From positions 395,148 through 459,147 of the forward strand of contig NZ_JAKIRP010000005.1 in the NCBI RefSeq assembly GCF_021646545.1: a DNA stretch of 64,000 nucleotides. Reading direction: 5' to 3'. Below the pieces are notes generated by a model. The model was not told where the DNA came from. It did no database searches and saw only the letters and a list, made by a program, of their open reading frames with translations. The first letter of the stretch is position 1. Each line of letters starts with the position of its first letter. The position numbers and the translations under genes are program-made. Of the stretch, positions 53,265 through 62,284 are shown one piece after another. This DNA comes from Chitinophaga filiformis (GTDB lineage: Bacteria > Bacteroidota > Bacteroidia > Chitinophagales > Chitinophagaceae).

Positions 53265-54197
53265 TTATTCGTTTCTAAAGGTCAGTGGAGAACAGTCGGT
53301 CTGTTTCTTGAAAAAGTTAGAGAAATGAGCGACTTCTTCAAATCCCAGACTAAACGCGATCTCGGACACGTTCCATTCCGTTTGCCTGAGTAATATCTTG
53401 GCTTCCTGAATGATCCGGTTACTGATCAGGTTCTTGGTTGTCTGACCGGTCTGTTGTTTCAGTACACGGTTCAGATAGTTAACATGGATAGACAGCTGAT
53501 CGGCATAGTCTTTAGGCGTCCGCAGTTTAAGTCCCTGAAATGGTGAGGCAATGGGGAACTGGCGCTCCAAAAGTTCGGCGAATAATGAGGACACACGGGA
53601 CGCGGCGTTATGCTCCTGGTAAAGATCAGTAGCAGGCTGCAACTTTTGCCCGTAATGGATCAGTTCCATTAAGTAGTTGCGTATCAGGTCATACTTATAA
53701 GCATAATCGGAATTGATCTCCTTATGCATCTTTCTAAAAATGGTTTTGATCTCTTCTTTTTCCTGTTCATTGATGTGGAAGCAGGGATAACCCCCAGGCT
53801 TAAATATAGGCAGTTCATCAAGTACAACACCACTTTTGGACTGAGCAAGAAAATCAGCACTAAAGAGGCAAAAGTAGCCACGCTGGTCCATGTCCTTCGC
53901 GATCCAGTTATAAGGTACTTTAGGCGTAGTGAACATCAGCGCCTGTGTCTCTATATCTATAATCTTATCGGCATATTCCGCCCGGTTGCGCCCGTCGATC
54001 AGGTTGATCTTGTAATAAGCACGCCTGTTATAGGTCATATTGGGTTTTACCTTAATCAGCTTTGCCAATTCACTGACATCAAATACATTAAAATGGCCCA
54101 CTTCTTTTGTTAGCCCCTGCGGCAATAACTGGCTGATGTCTTTATTCAAATTCTCGGAAGCTTTTTTATAAAAACCTTCAAGTGTGGTAATTTCCAT
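53265..54197 (-). CDS. AraC family transcriptional regulator
   Basis: 310 residues. The N-terminal cupin-like region carries MFTTPKVPYNWIAKDMDQRG and GYFCLFSADFLAQSKSGV. The C-terminal HTH pair is PKDYADQLSIHVNYLNRVLK and VSEIAFSLGFEEVAHFSNFF, ending KKQTDCSPLTFR. It lies 88 bp upstream of the SDR gene on the same strand and probably activates the SDR/MFS genes. A truncated paralogue lies at 50401-51000. Confidence 0.9.
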   Translation of the reverse strand: MEITTLEGFYKKASENLNKDISQLLPQGLTKEVGHFNVFDVSELAKLIKVKPNMTYNRRAYYKINLIDGRNRAEYADKIIDIETQALMFTTPKVPYNWIAKDMDQRGYFCLFSADFLAQSKSGVVLDELPIFKPGGYPCFHINEQEKEEIKTIFRKMHKEINSDYAYKYDLIRNYLMELIHYGQKLQPATDLYQEHNAASRVSSLFAELLERQFPIASPFQGLKLRTPKDYADQLSIHVNYLNRVLKQQTGQTTKNLISNRIIQEAKILLRQTEWNVSEIAFSLGFEEVAHFSNFFKKQTDCSPLTFRNE

Positions 54198-54272
54198 ATT
54201 GGGTGATTTGCAAAAAACAAATATAATTATTTCATCCTGCTTTTAAACACTACTCAAAACTGCGCTCCAAAT

Positions 54273-54717
54273 TTAAAATTGTGGCGCAGTCAAAACCACT
54301 GGTCCAAAACTTAATTCATTTAGAACTTCCACCCCGTTTTTCTGCTTAACCATTTGCGGCAGAAATCCCCGGTCTAATCCCACTGGTGCCAGCAGATTTG
54401 TCTGCAGGTTTTTCTCCCCGTCTTTATCGGTTAAAACCGCAAAACCATCTGCAGGGGTTCCCCAGGCTCCCAGGTTGTTTACAAGGATGTCGAGTTTTTT
54501 GTGTGATAAACATTTTGAATTGGCTAAGAATGAAATGGTACGGGGCAGCAAGGTGAAAGTATTTAAGCTGGTACCACCTGTGGTGGCAACAGACGAACTT
54601 CTTACTATTCTCACCAATCAGCGCAATGCTTTTCTGTGCGATGGTCCACCTACACCTGAACAGCGACGATCTGATTTGAAAAAATTTAAATTAGCATTGA
54701 TTTGCGAGGAGAAATGA
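54273..54717. pseudogene. Rearranged SDR remnants on both strands
   Basis: The minus strand carries KLDILVNNLGAWGTPADGFA followed by NLQTNLLAPVGLDRGFLPQM (54273 to about 54500), the central part of a classical SDR. The plus strand carries MVRGSKVKVFKLVPPVVATD followed by a short tail (54535-54717), the C-terminal part of a DltE-like SDR. The two pieces point in opposite directions, so an inversion or two insertions broke the genes. Neither has a complete cofactor domain. Confidence 0.6.
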
Positions 54718-54775
54718 AATTGAAAAAGCGATAAATACTGATTTTGGTCATCGTTCCCGGCCAGTACCATCGGGA

Positions 54776-55753
54776 TCACCGCCAGTCATCAATCAAATAT
54801 ATGCCTGCTCTATTGTATCCTGGTTCATTAGGACGCTCCATGGCAACCCCCTGGAATTCTGTACGAAAACCGCTGTTAAGCAGGTGCTGGTACGCCTCCT
54901 GTCGGCCGGTGTTAACACCAGCGACTATTTTTTGCAGGCCCTTTTCAGCAGCCATTTTTTCACAGGCCTTCAGCAAGCCTTTAAAGTCCTGCCCGGCGTT
55001 TGCGCCTGAACGCACCGCTCCAAATTTGATGTAGCAGGTGTCGCTTCCCGCTTCTGTTCCAGGTCCGCTATGGCACACCGCCAGTCCCACTAGTTTTGCA
55101 TCCTCCCAAAGGAGTACAGTGTCACCGAGCCCTTGCACGGCCACGGATTGAATTTCCCCGGTTACATCCAGTCCTTCGTATATCGTATCCGTCAATTGCC
55201 TGCAGGCTAGAAGTGTGGATCCCTGTTCGCCTTCCGGCACGTCTGAAAACTTTGATGATTGCAGTTTATCTTTTGCCTGTTCCACCGGTTTGAACATGAT
55301 GGCAGTAAGGAATCGTGGCCAAAAGCCAAACTTCTGATAAAGATTTACATGCTTGGCACTTTGTGCAAAAGTGAAAAGACCCGCATGCTTTATACCCCAT
55401 TTAGCAAAGCTTTCCATAATAGGCTCCATGAGGAGTTTTGCAGCTCCCTGGTCCCAATATTCGGGATGAACAGTGAGGGGGCCAAAAAAACCAACGCTGC
55501 CCCAGTTACTGGCAAAGTTGGTACCTACCAGTTTACCATTGACTTCTGCAGCAAAGGCAGCATCAGGATTGGCTTTCCAGCGAGTGTGTACATAGCTGGC
55601 ATCTCCCATAAAAGAGGTGGGTTCCGGTAAGCAAAGGAAAGTGCCGAACGCCAGGCGCATAATGTGGTCAGCAGCTGGTAATTCACTTTCTTGAAGTGGG
55701 CGGACATGGGTGTCAAGGTTTGGTTTTGTTATAGTAGATGGTTGGGGTGTCAT
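54776..55753 (-). CDS. Tandem-domain GNAT family N-acetyltransferase
   Basis: 325 residues with two GNAT-like halves. The first has FGPLTVHPEYWDQGAAKLLM, the acetyl-CoA-binding motif A (V-x-P-x-x-x-x-x-G-x-A/G), followed by KHAGLFTFAQSAKHVNLYQK. The second half, from about 170, has VLLWEDAKLVGLAVCHSG and a late GVNTGRQEAYQHLLNSGFRT. The final PGYNRAGIYLIDDWR is a typical ending of this family. The acceptor is unknown. It is a single-gene unit. Confidence 0.85.
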   Translation of the reverse strand: MTPQPSTITKPNLDTHVRPLQESELPAADHIMRLAFGTFLCLPEPTSFMGDASYVHTRWKANPDAAFAAEVNGKLVGTNFASNWGSVGFFGPLTVHPEYWDQGAAKLLMEPIMESFAKWGIKHAGLFTFAQSAKHVNLYQKFGFWPRFLTAIMFKPVEQAKDKLQSSKFSDVPEGEQGSTLLACRQLTDTIYEGLDVTGEIQSVAVQGLGDTVLLWEDAKLVGLAVCHSGPGTEAGSDTCYIKFGAVRSGANAGQDFKGLLKACEKMAAEKGLQKIVAGVNTGRQEAYQHLLNSGFRTEFQGVAMERPNEPGYNRAGIYLIDDWR

Positions 55754-55796
55754 ATAGTAGATTTTCTTTTGCGTTCTAATTAACGTAAAAAGTACG

Positions 55797-56008
55797 ATTA
55801 AAAAGCTGTTACTCTTCCTGATTCTTCGCCAGTTATTTCAAATTTACCAATTTGCTTATTCATCTTTTTAACTAATCCCATTTTTCTTTTCTGATCTAAA
55901 ATTAAATACTGTGCAGGTTGCTAAGTGGGGCGTGGCAGCGTTTCGCCCCCCTGTGCCATACTCCATTCTTCCGATTCTGCCTTTAAAAGAAAAAGGGCTT
56001 TTAGACAT
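55797..56008 (-). pseudogene. DUF805 membrane protein remnant
   Basis: The frame from the ATG at 56008 begins MSKSPFSFKGRIGRMEYGTG, the signature N-terminus of DUF805 (YhaH-like) inner-membrane proteins, and then loses similarity before any membrane helix. A short ORF just after it (MNKQIGKFEITGEESGRVTA) may be the other end of the damage. Nothing functional is expected. Confidence 0.6.
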
Positions 56009-56217
56009 GATGGTATCTTGAAGTGAACGATGAGAAAGCATTAACGTTGCCGTATGCAGGCAAATTAGAACAAATACTTTAAATTTTGGCTTGATGCGCT
56101 TTAAAAAGCCGGTTACCAATGCCATCTTATAACGCCTATTTAGCTGTGCCTATATTGCAGCTTTATCGATTTTGAACAGTTCACCCTACGAAGCTTATTT
56201 GTCAGCGGTAGTTATTT

Positions 56218-57048
56218 TTAATACGAGTGTAATCTTATGATTTGCCCATCATAATTTTTAATTTCTTCTTTAAGGCTTATAGCTGTGTGTAGTAAACATG
56301 CAACACTGATAATTTCACTTTCTCTTTTTTCAATTTCATACAATTCCATAGGCATCGTATAAGAAGATTTACCATCGTTGGCTCGACGAAATTCAATCAC
56401 TTTAGGAACCAATTGCATAGTTTCATTATTATACTCCTTTGATCTTTCTAATTCTGATAATGCCAATTTATGAAAGTAGCTATTAGACTTTGAATTGATA
56501 TCGTTAATTAGTTGTGCTATCTGTAAATTCTCATCATCAGTTTCATGGCTTTTATAGTAATACTTGTTCAGAAAAATCGTCAATTCACCACAATAGCAAA
56601 TAACATAATTTAAAAAACCATTTAACTCATCAGACCCGCAGCTATCTTCAATCCACTGATCTGTTAATGAGTCGTAATCTCCTAATAAGCCATAAAAATA
56701 TCTTACTTGTGATGTAGTAGTGAATTCATAGAATAAATCTAAACCATAATTGCGCATTTCCTCATGCGTTCTATCACTTATACTGAAATATTCAATATTT
56801 GGATTTAGTTTTTCAGTTCTTTCATAAAACCAATTGAATAAGCTCCAGAGTTCATCGGTTGACAGCAGTTCAATTTTCCCATCTATCTTGTTTGTTATAT
56901 TATCGAACTGCAAATTCTTTTTAAAATTGCTCTGATTTTCAAAGAGGTATTGTTTGTAAGAAAATTTATCTTCCTGTTTAACCAAAGTAGATAGTTTAGT
57001 TCTTGCAATTTCCTTATTGAATTTAAAAAAGTATAATTGTTCTGACAT
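56218..57048 (-). CDS. Hypothetical protein, soluble helical
   Basis: 276 residues, acidic and helix-rich (ELWSLFNWFYERTEKLNPN, GLDLFYEFTTTSQVRYFYGL, LNGFLNYVICYCGELTIFLN). No signal peptide, membrane segment or catalytic motif is visible. The composition is AT-rich compared with neighbours, which hints at acquisition. I recognise no family. It is isolated between the DUF805 remnant and a gene-tail remnant. Confidence 0.6.
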   Translation of the reverse strand: MSEQLYFFKFNKEIARTKLSTLVKQEDKFSYKQYLFENQSNFKKNLQFDNITNKIDGKIELLSTDELWSLFNWFYERTEKLNPNIEYFSISDRTHEEMRNYGLDLFYEFTTTSQVRYFYGLLGDYDSLTDQWIEDSCGSDELNGFLNYVICYCGELTIFLNKYYYKSHETDDENLQIAQLINDINSKSNSYFHKLALSELERSKEYNNETMQLVPKVIEFRRANDGKSSYTMPMELYEIEKRESEIISVACLLHTAISLKEEIKNYDGQIIRLHSY

Positions 57049-57072
57049 TGTCTATTTATAATTATTGAAATC

Positions 57073-57245
57073 CGTCAAAAGTTAATTTTTCAGGATACAT
57101 CGAACTAATACCCTCCGCTTCTTTTCAATATCTCCGCTCCCGTACGCATAATCCAGCTTTAAAACGTTGTTCAGTCCCTTGTCCGGCAGGTCATTCATAT
57201 TTACCTGGTCTTGATCATAGATAGCTCGTTTGGCTTCCAGTTTTC
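57073..57245 (-). pseudogene. Tail of a lost gene
   Basis: A minus-strand frame without a start codon reads EAKRAIYDQDQVNMNDLPDK, then GLNNVLKLDYAYGSGDIEKK, and ends RRVLVRCILKN-stop near 57081. Composition is gene-like. The family is not recognised. It lies directly after the EptA-type gene end and so marks a deletion junction. Confidence 0.35.
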
Positions 57246-57268
57246 AAGTTTACTGCTGTACCCCGTTT

Positions 57269-58828
57269 TCATTTCGCGGAAAAAATGTTCAATTCCTCAT
57301 TATAAACAGGGCTTTGTACACCCAAAAAATTCAAAACACTGTGAAATACATGGTTTTGTGACAATGAATTTTCTGTCTTCAATTGTTTTAAACTGTTATC
57401 AGATGTCCAAACTATAAAAGGAATTTCATATTGTTCTTTCGGCGCCAGGCTTAAAGGCAAACCATGCATGTATAGATTGTTTTCTCCTAAAGATTCGCCA
57501 TGGTCGGAAACAAAAATCATTGCACTTTTATATTCCTTTAATTGTTTTAAATCTTCAATTACATTGTATAGAATATAATCGGTATAACCAATCGTATTGT
57601 CATAAGCATTGACCAATTCCGTATTAGAACATTTTGCTAGTTCAACACTATTACAGACGGGCTTAAAAGTTTCGAACCGAGGCGGATATTTCTGGCTATA
57701 CTCAGGTCCATGACTTGTACTTGTGTGTAATACAATCAATACCTTATTTTTTGTACTTGCTGCTATTTGCTCTTTCAGGCCCTTCAGAAGAACTTCATCA
57801 TAATCGCATCCATCGCCTTTACAATCTTTCATCAGCGCTTCTTTGTTCAGGTAATTTTTTATATGAACAGGTGGTTCTCCCCAGTTTGTAGTTCTCCAGA
57901 CAACCTCTACGCCATTTCTATATAAATAATTGGGCAAAATCTCATACAACTCGCCGGTATTTTTATGTTCTAAAATACACTTTACACCTGCAGTAGTGTA
58001 AGTGGCGCAGGAGGTAGCATTAAAATGAAATACACCAGGGGTCTTTGAAAGAAATGGATTTGTATTTTTACTGTACCCGTATAAAGAAAAATTTTCCCTT
58101 CTGGCGGATTCTCCTATCACTAAGACTACAACCGATTTCCGGTTATCCTTTATGGCAGCATCTGGCAATAATATTTCTTTTTCATTTTCCTGGTGTTTAT
58201 GTATAAAAAACAGAGAAAGATTTACTGTGTAACTCCATGGCATTGCAAGCCCGCCTAATACTTTCGAATTTTTATCAACCCATAACCAATTTTTGGAATT
58301 GGCAAATGCTACAATTACCATAAATAATAAACTAGCTAAAGCGATGATGAAAAATCGCTTTAGTGTTACATTTACTATTTTGGCTTTAATAATAATAATG
58401 CCAGGAATAACACCAAGCAGCATTATATAGAGTAGTAATTTTATGGAAAAAAAACCAGATGCCTCAGCATAATTGGTATTTAGCACATTACCCATCATTT
58501 CTGCATTTATTATAACACCGTAAGTATTAACAAAGTAAACTGCAATTGCGCTGACAATAAAGAATAATACCACGATGATTTTTCCTACAAAGCGTAATAG
58601 ATAGAACATCAAAAAAAAGGAAAAAGCATTTGCGACCGGCATTAGAATAATAAAAGAAATAATAATGGTAATGCCATTAAAACTTTTATAATCAATATTA
58701 TCAAAAACAAATTTGAAAAAGGGAAAATGAAAGAATAAGAAGTTAAGACAACCTAATAATAAAGAAAGATGAACAATTTTAATATTATCTTTTAATAAAC
58801 GCATAAGCCATTTTATAAACTGGAACAA
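57269..58828 (-). CDS. EptA/MCR-type phosphoethanolamine transferase
   Basis: 519 residues. Five N-terminal membrane helices (to about residue 185) are followed by a periplasmic sulfatase-fold domain from about 225. Catalytic elements are VLVIGESARRENFSLYGY (metal-binding Glu), SCATYTTAGVKC (nucleophilic Thr), IVLHTSTSHGPEYSQKYPPR, and FVSDHGESLGENNLYMHGLP (Asp-His metal ligands). Cys pairs typical of the family occur (CKGDGCDYDE, CNSVELAKC). The family moves phosphoethanolamine to lipid A and can lower polymyxin binding. The start overlaps the PAP2 stop by 44 bp (or 20 bp from the ATG at 58804), so the two are co-translated. Confidence 0.88.
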   Translation of the reverse strand: MFQFIKWLMRLLKDNIKIVHLSLLLGCLNFLFFHFPFFKFVFDNIDYKSFNGITIIISFIILMPVANAFSFFLMFYLLRFVGKIIVVLFFIVSAIAVYFVNTYGVIINAEMMGNVLNTNYAEASGFFSIKLLLYIMLLGVIPGIIIIKAKIVNVTLKRFFIIALASLLFMVIVAFANSKNWLWVDKNSKVLGGLAMPWSYTVNLSLFFIHKHQENEKEILLPDAAIKDNRKSVVVLVIGESARRENFSLYGYSKNTNPFLSKTPGVFHFNATSCATYTTAGVKCILEHKNTGELYEILPNYLYRNGVEVVWRTTNWGEPPVHIKNYLNKEALMKDCKGDGCDYDEVLLKGLKEQIAASTKNKVLIVLHTSTSHGPEYSQKYPPRFETFKPVCNSVELAKCSNTELVNAYDNTIGYTDYILYNVIEDLKQLKEYKSAMIFVSDHGESLGENNLYMHGLPLSLAPKEQYEIPFIVWTSDNSLKQLKTENSLSQNHVFHSVLNFLGVQSPVYNEELNIFSAK

Positions 58829-59612
58829 TCAAGCAAATTAATGCAAGATACAATATTATTAAATTTTTATTAAATATCTTACTGACTAATGACACACCAC
58901 TAGCCAGTATTAATAAAATAAAAATCGGATAGTATTTTTTATTGTTAACCCAGGCCCAGATTTTATATTTCCGGCTGATAAAGATTCCTGCCAGTCCAGA
59001 GATATATCCGATAATACTGCCAATAATAACATCAAGCGGATAATGCGCTCCTACGCCTACCCTTGTAAACGCAATAGTTAGTCCAGCCATGATTGTAAAA
59101 AGAACCCATAAAATTTTATAGGGCAACTTTTCGGGCATAAATGCAAACAACAAAACAGTAAACGTTGTAAAGACCGTAATTGAGTGTCCAGAGGGTAAAC
59201 TGGCATACCCAACAGCTTTTTTTCCGATGATAATAAAACAATTATTATCAAACACCACAGCAGGTCTTGGCACCCGAAATAAATTTTTTAAACCGACAGA
59301 AAATATAAAAGAAGCCAGCGATGCCGATATTAATGACTCCCACATTTTAGGCGCATACAAAATGAAAATACTTAAAACAGACAAAATAATCGAAGCATCT
59401 CCTAATTGGGTAAGATTATAGATGATATCTGGGAATTGGCCTAAATTATAATTAATAAAAAAGAAATTGTCCTTTTGAATCTGTACATATTTATTGGTAT
59501 GTAACGAATCATTGTGTTGTAAAAACAAAATAATTGCGATTAACAAGGATATGGGCAAAAAAAATAAGCATGGTTTGAGTTTAGAATAATTATTAATGAC
59601 CTTTACGTTCAT
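58785..59612 (-). CDS. PAP2 family membrane phosphatase
   Basis: 275 residues with about seven hydrophobic segments. The three PAP2 motifs are present: GLKNLFRVPRPAVV (K-x6-RP), YASLPSGHSITVF (PSGH) and FTRVGVGAHYPLDVIIGSII (SR-like-x5-H). The C-terminal 80 residues add two helices. Directly upstream of and overlapping the EptA-type gene, it probably removes a lipid A phosphate or recycles the lipid byproduct. The exact substrate is inferred. Confidence 0.87.
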   Translation of the reverse strand: MNVKVINNYSKLKPCLFFLPISLLIAIILFLQHNDSLHTNKYVQIQKDNFFFINYNLGQFPDIIYNLTQLGDASIILSVLSIFILYAPKMWESLISASLASFIFSVGLKNLFRVPRPAVVFDNNCFIIIGKKAVGYASLPSGHSITVFTTFTVLLFAFMPEKLPYKILWVLFTIMAGLTIAFTRVGVGAHYPLDVIIGSIIGYISGLAGIFISRKYKIWAWVNNKKYYPIFILLILASGVSLVSKIFNKNLIILYLALICLIVPVYKMAYAFIKR

Positions 59613-60185
59613 TGCACATTAGGATTTTTTCTACAGACCTGTTTCATAAATCACCAGATAACTTGTCCAACATCACTTTTCAGGATGTGAACGCTGCTGC
59701 CTGGCTAACATCGCCAGCAAGTTGAATAAAGTCTGTATCCTATGAGATCATTGGACTTATTAGATATTGTGCCGCTAAGGGTAACTCTCTCCTGCGAATA
59801 TGCATGGACAACAAAGGCAAAAAAAAGTACCAGAGAGGACATAGATCCTGCTTTCATTTATTATGGGTTAGCGTTAAATGTTAATATTTTCGGCTAAAGT
59901 ATATTTTTGTCGACTCCGCATATTTTATATATACAAAATGCCCTACTCTATATATTAAAGCAGCCATTACATCTAGTAAAATAAATCGCACAATAAGATT
60001 TAAGCGAAAGAAGCTGTATTTTCAAAACAAATTATTCCTGGTTAGATGGAAACCTTAGTTTCGCTTTTAGAAAACGTTTACCATCTTTAAATCTTATTTT
60101 GGTCTATAATTAATGTGCTTTTGTATAGTACAAGATTTATATTCTTTGCGTATTGCTACATTTGCCAGAAACCTAAAATGGGTTT
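59613..60185. other. Divergent regulatory region containing a TonB-receptor N-terminal fragment
   Basis: 573 bp between the PAP2 gene and the divergent kinase gene. The part near 59880-60100 is the block conserved in the decayed copy at 43803-44345. TACATTTG at 60157-60164 fits a -7 box for the kinase. The central part carries the receptor fragment listed separately. Confidence 0.5.
59705..59857 (-). pseudogene. Truncated TonB-dependent receptor start
   Basis: A 50-codon frame: signal peptide MKAGSMSSLVLFFAFVVHAYSQ-type start (stated in part), then ERVTLSGTISNKSNDLIGYR. This is the opening of the CarboxypepD_reg-like N-terminal domain of SusC/TonB-dependent receptors, which normally continues for several hundred residues. 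It stops at 59705. Its promoter side overlaps the kinase upstream region. Confidence 0.55.
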
Positions 60186-61232
60186 ATGAATAAAACTTTA
60201 TACACAAAAACTATAGATGCCAATTGGATGATCCAGTTGATCATTTCAAAAAAATACCGATTTCAACGTCATTTATTACCGATCGTATTTTGTATTGTTG
60301 TTTTGTATTATAGTCCGGCGGACTATGTAGAACCTTCTGAAACCTATAATCGACTGGTCATTTTTTTTCAGATAATTTTGTTGGCCTACGGTAACATATA
60401 TTTTTCCGTGCCTAAATTTTTATTTAGAAAAAAATACCTGAGTTATGGTCTTTTTGTGCTTACAAGCATGATTCTTTCGTTTTACGCTCATGAAGTTTTT
60501 TCCTTTTATTTTAAACCTGATTTACTGCCTTACGAGGATGACAGTATCAACTTTTTTACCTTTTCCTTTATGGTCATGATGCTTATTACGGCATCGGCAG
60601 CAGTTAAATTATTCCAGCAGTGGATATCTGATGCGCAGCTGATTCATGATCTGGACCTGGCAAAAACTAATACCGAACTGGAACAGCTCAAGAATCAAAT
60701 CAATCCGCATTTCCTTTTTAATATGCTTAACAATGCCAATGTTCTGATTGAAGATGATCCTAAAAAAGCTTCGCAGGTTTTGGTGAAACTAAGTGACCTG
60801 CTTCGTTATCAGCTTTATGACAGCTCGAGAGATAAAGTTCTATTAACTTCAGAAATCCATTTTTTAGAAGACTTTTTAAACCTGGAAAAAGTTAGACGGG
60901 ATAATTTTAATTTCTTAATATCCAAGGAAGGTGAATTGAGCGGTGTTCAGGTTCCTCCCTTATTATTTATTTCATTTGTCGAAAATGCTGTAAAACACAA
61001 TAATGACTCAGCGAAATTATCGTATGTAAATTTGTTTTTCGATGTTCGTCATACTGCGCTATTTTTCAAATGCATAAACTCAAAACCCGCTGTAAAAGCA
61101 GTTAATAAATCCGGAGGATTAGGCCTGGCCAATATTAAAAGAAGATTGGAACTCCTGTTCCCTTCTTCACATGATTTAAAAATAGAAGACAATTCGGAAA
61201 CGTACTGCATTACCTTAACTTTAAAATACTAA
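60186..61232 (+). CDS. LytS/YehU-like sensor histidine kinase
   Basis: 348 residues. Four N-terminal membrane helices (to about residue 145) include FQRHLLPIVFCIVVLYYS and FFTFSFMVMMLITASAAVK. The His_kinase (PF06580) region starts with the H-box QINPHFLFNMLNNANVLIED, whose His is phosphorylated. An HATPase region follows with PPLLFISFVENAVKHNNDSA (N box) and GGLGLANIKRRLELLF (G box). It lacks an extracytoplasmic sensor domain. The response regulator starts 2 bp after it. The gene is divergent from the PAP2-EptA pair and probably senses membrane or envelope stress; this is inferred. Confidence 0.92.
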   Translation: MNKTLYTKTIDANWMIQLIISKKYRFQRHLLPIVFCIVVLYYSPADYVEPSETYNRLVIFFQIILLAYGNIYFSVPKFLFRKKYLSYGLFVLTSMILSFYAHEVFSFYFKPDLLPYEDDSINFFTFSFMVMMLITASAAVKLFQQWISDAQLIHDLDLAKTNTELEQLKNQINPHFLFNMLNNANVLIEDDPKKASQVLVKLSDLLRYQLYDSSRDKVLLTSEIHFLEDFLNLEKVRRDNFNFLISKEGELSGVQVPPLLFISFVENAVKHNNDSAKLSYVNLFFDVRHTALFFKCINSKPAVKAVNKSGGLGLANIKRRLELLFPSSHDLKIEDNSETYCITLTLKY

Positions 61233-61233
61233 A

Positions 61234-61953
61234 ATGAACTGCATAATAGTTGATGATGAACCATTAGCAAGAAAAGCAATCCAGAAACTGGTTTCTCAGA
61301 CAGAAAATCTGGAGTCTATAGCCTCATTTAATGGCGCAGATGCTACAAGAGAATTCCTGGCAAAAAATGCTGTTGATTTAGTATTTCTTGATATTCAAAT
61401 GCCGGGAGTGAATGGAATTGAATTTGCCAGAACTATTCCTAAAAAAACTTTAGTGGTGTTTACTACCGCTTTTCATGAATTTGCTTCTGAGAGTTATGAA
61501 GTAGACGCTATTGACTATTTGATCAAACCTGTAAAATTAGAACGCTTTCAAAAAGCAGTTGAAAAGGCACAGACGTATTGCAAATTATTCCATAATGATT
61601 ATATAAACAGTAATATAGAAAACATAACCGACGATTATATTTTCGTAAGAGCAGACCGCAGAATGTTCAAAGTACATTTTAGTGACATCCTTTTTATCGA
61701 AGGCTTAAAAGACTATGTGGTTATTTATTTAGAAAATCAAAAAGTGATTACGCTGATGAATATTAAAACTATTAATGATCTGCTTCCAAAAAGTTTCTTT
61801 GTCAGAGTCAGCAAATCTTATATAATCAATGTAAATAAAATAAATTCTGTTGATAACAATACTATATATATAGGGAAGAACGAAATACCGATTGGCAATG
61901 TTTACAGGGATTTCTTTTTTAATGAATTTGTAACCAAAAAGATTTTGAAATAA
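61234..61953 (+). CDS. LytTR family response regulator
   Basis: 239 residues. The receiver domain (1-120) has the acidic pocket IIVDDEPLARKAIQ, the phospho-acceptor Asp in LVFLDIQMPGVNGIEFAR, and the conserved Lys in YLIKPVKLERF. The LytTR DNA-binding domain (about 140-239) is FVRADRRMFKVHFSDILFIE, then YVVIYLENQKVITLMNIK and FFVRVSKSYIINVNKI. The kinase gene is directly upstream. It likely controls the divergent PAP2-EptA genes; a 31-bp piece of it survives in the decayed copy at 44284-44314. Confidence 0.92.
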   Translation: MNCIIVDDEPLARKAIQKLVSQTENLESIASFNGADATREFLAKNAVDLVFLDIQMPGVNGIEFARTIPKKTLVVFTTAFHEFASESYEVDAIDYLIKPVKLERFQKAVEKAQTYCKLFHNDYINSNIENITDDYIFVRADRRMFKVHFSDILFIEGLKDYVVIYLENQKVITLMNIKTINDLLPKSFFVRVSKSYIINVNKINSVDNNTIYIGKNEIPIGNVYRDFFFNEFVTKKILK

Positions 61954-62088
61954 GTAATAAAAGGGGCTATCGCATTTGTCTAAATAGAATATAAGCTCAT
62001 CAGGAGTATTCCAGTGGGGAAATTTCCCCTGCCGGTGTCATATTGGAGGAATGCACCATGTCGTACCGAAAATTAGACTTAAGTAAGT
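61954..62088. other. Short spacer with GGGGAAATTTCCCC palindrome
   Basis: GGGGAAATTTCCCC near 62016 is a perfect 14-bp palindrome between the response regulator gene and the tail fragment on the other strand. It may be a terminator core, but no T-tract follows. Confidence 0.35.
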
Positions 62089-62268
62089 TTATTTCTTTTT
62101 TTCAACAAATTCTTCCTTCATTTCCTTTCCATCATCATTGGTATCCATGGCAGCTGCAGCTGAGTTGCCATTGGTGGTATCGGGCAGGTGCATCCTGTTT
62201 TCAAGCGCGTTCCTGTCCAGTTTTGTAAACGAAGCTCCTGTATCCCTACGAGCAACAGCATCTATGTG
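62089..62268 (-). pseudogene. 3' tail of a gene truncated by the IS66 insertion
   Basis: A minus-strand frame of 59 codons without a start reads YHIDAVARRDTGASFTKLDR, then NRMHLPDTTNGNSAAAAMD, ending EEFVEKKK-stop. Its 5' direction runs into the IS66 end at about 62269. Codon use is gene-like. The Lys-rich end and helical pattern do not identify a family. The missing part should lie beyond the IS in the uninterrupted ancestor. Confidence 0.55.
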
Positions 62269-62284
62269 GTAATTCAGGAGAGGC

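Noticed and set aside
53010..53393. Overlapping short frames on both strands around the SDR start
   Set aside because: They overlap the well-supported SDR and AraC genes and have no motif.
57269..58828. Naming the EptA-type gene as an mcr resistance gene
   Set aside because: The motifs show only the EptA/MCR superfamily; chromosomal Bacteroidota homologues are common and resistance cannot be claimed from sequence alone.
62043..62228. 61-codon plus-strand frame between the response regulator and the IS
   Set aside because: Its Trp/His/Cys-rich composition is unlikely; the minus strand shows a better coding tail.
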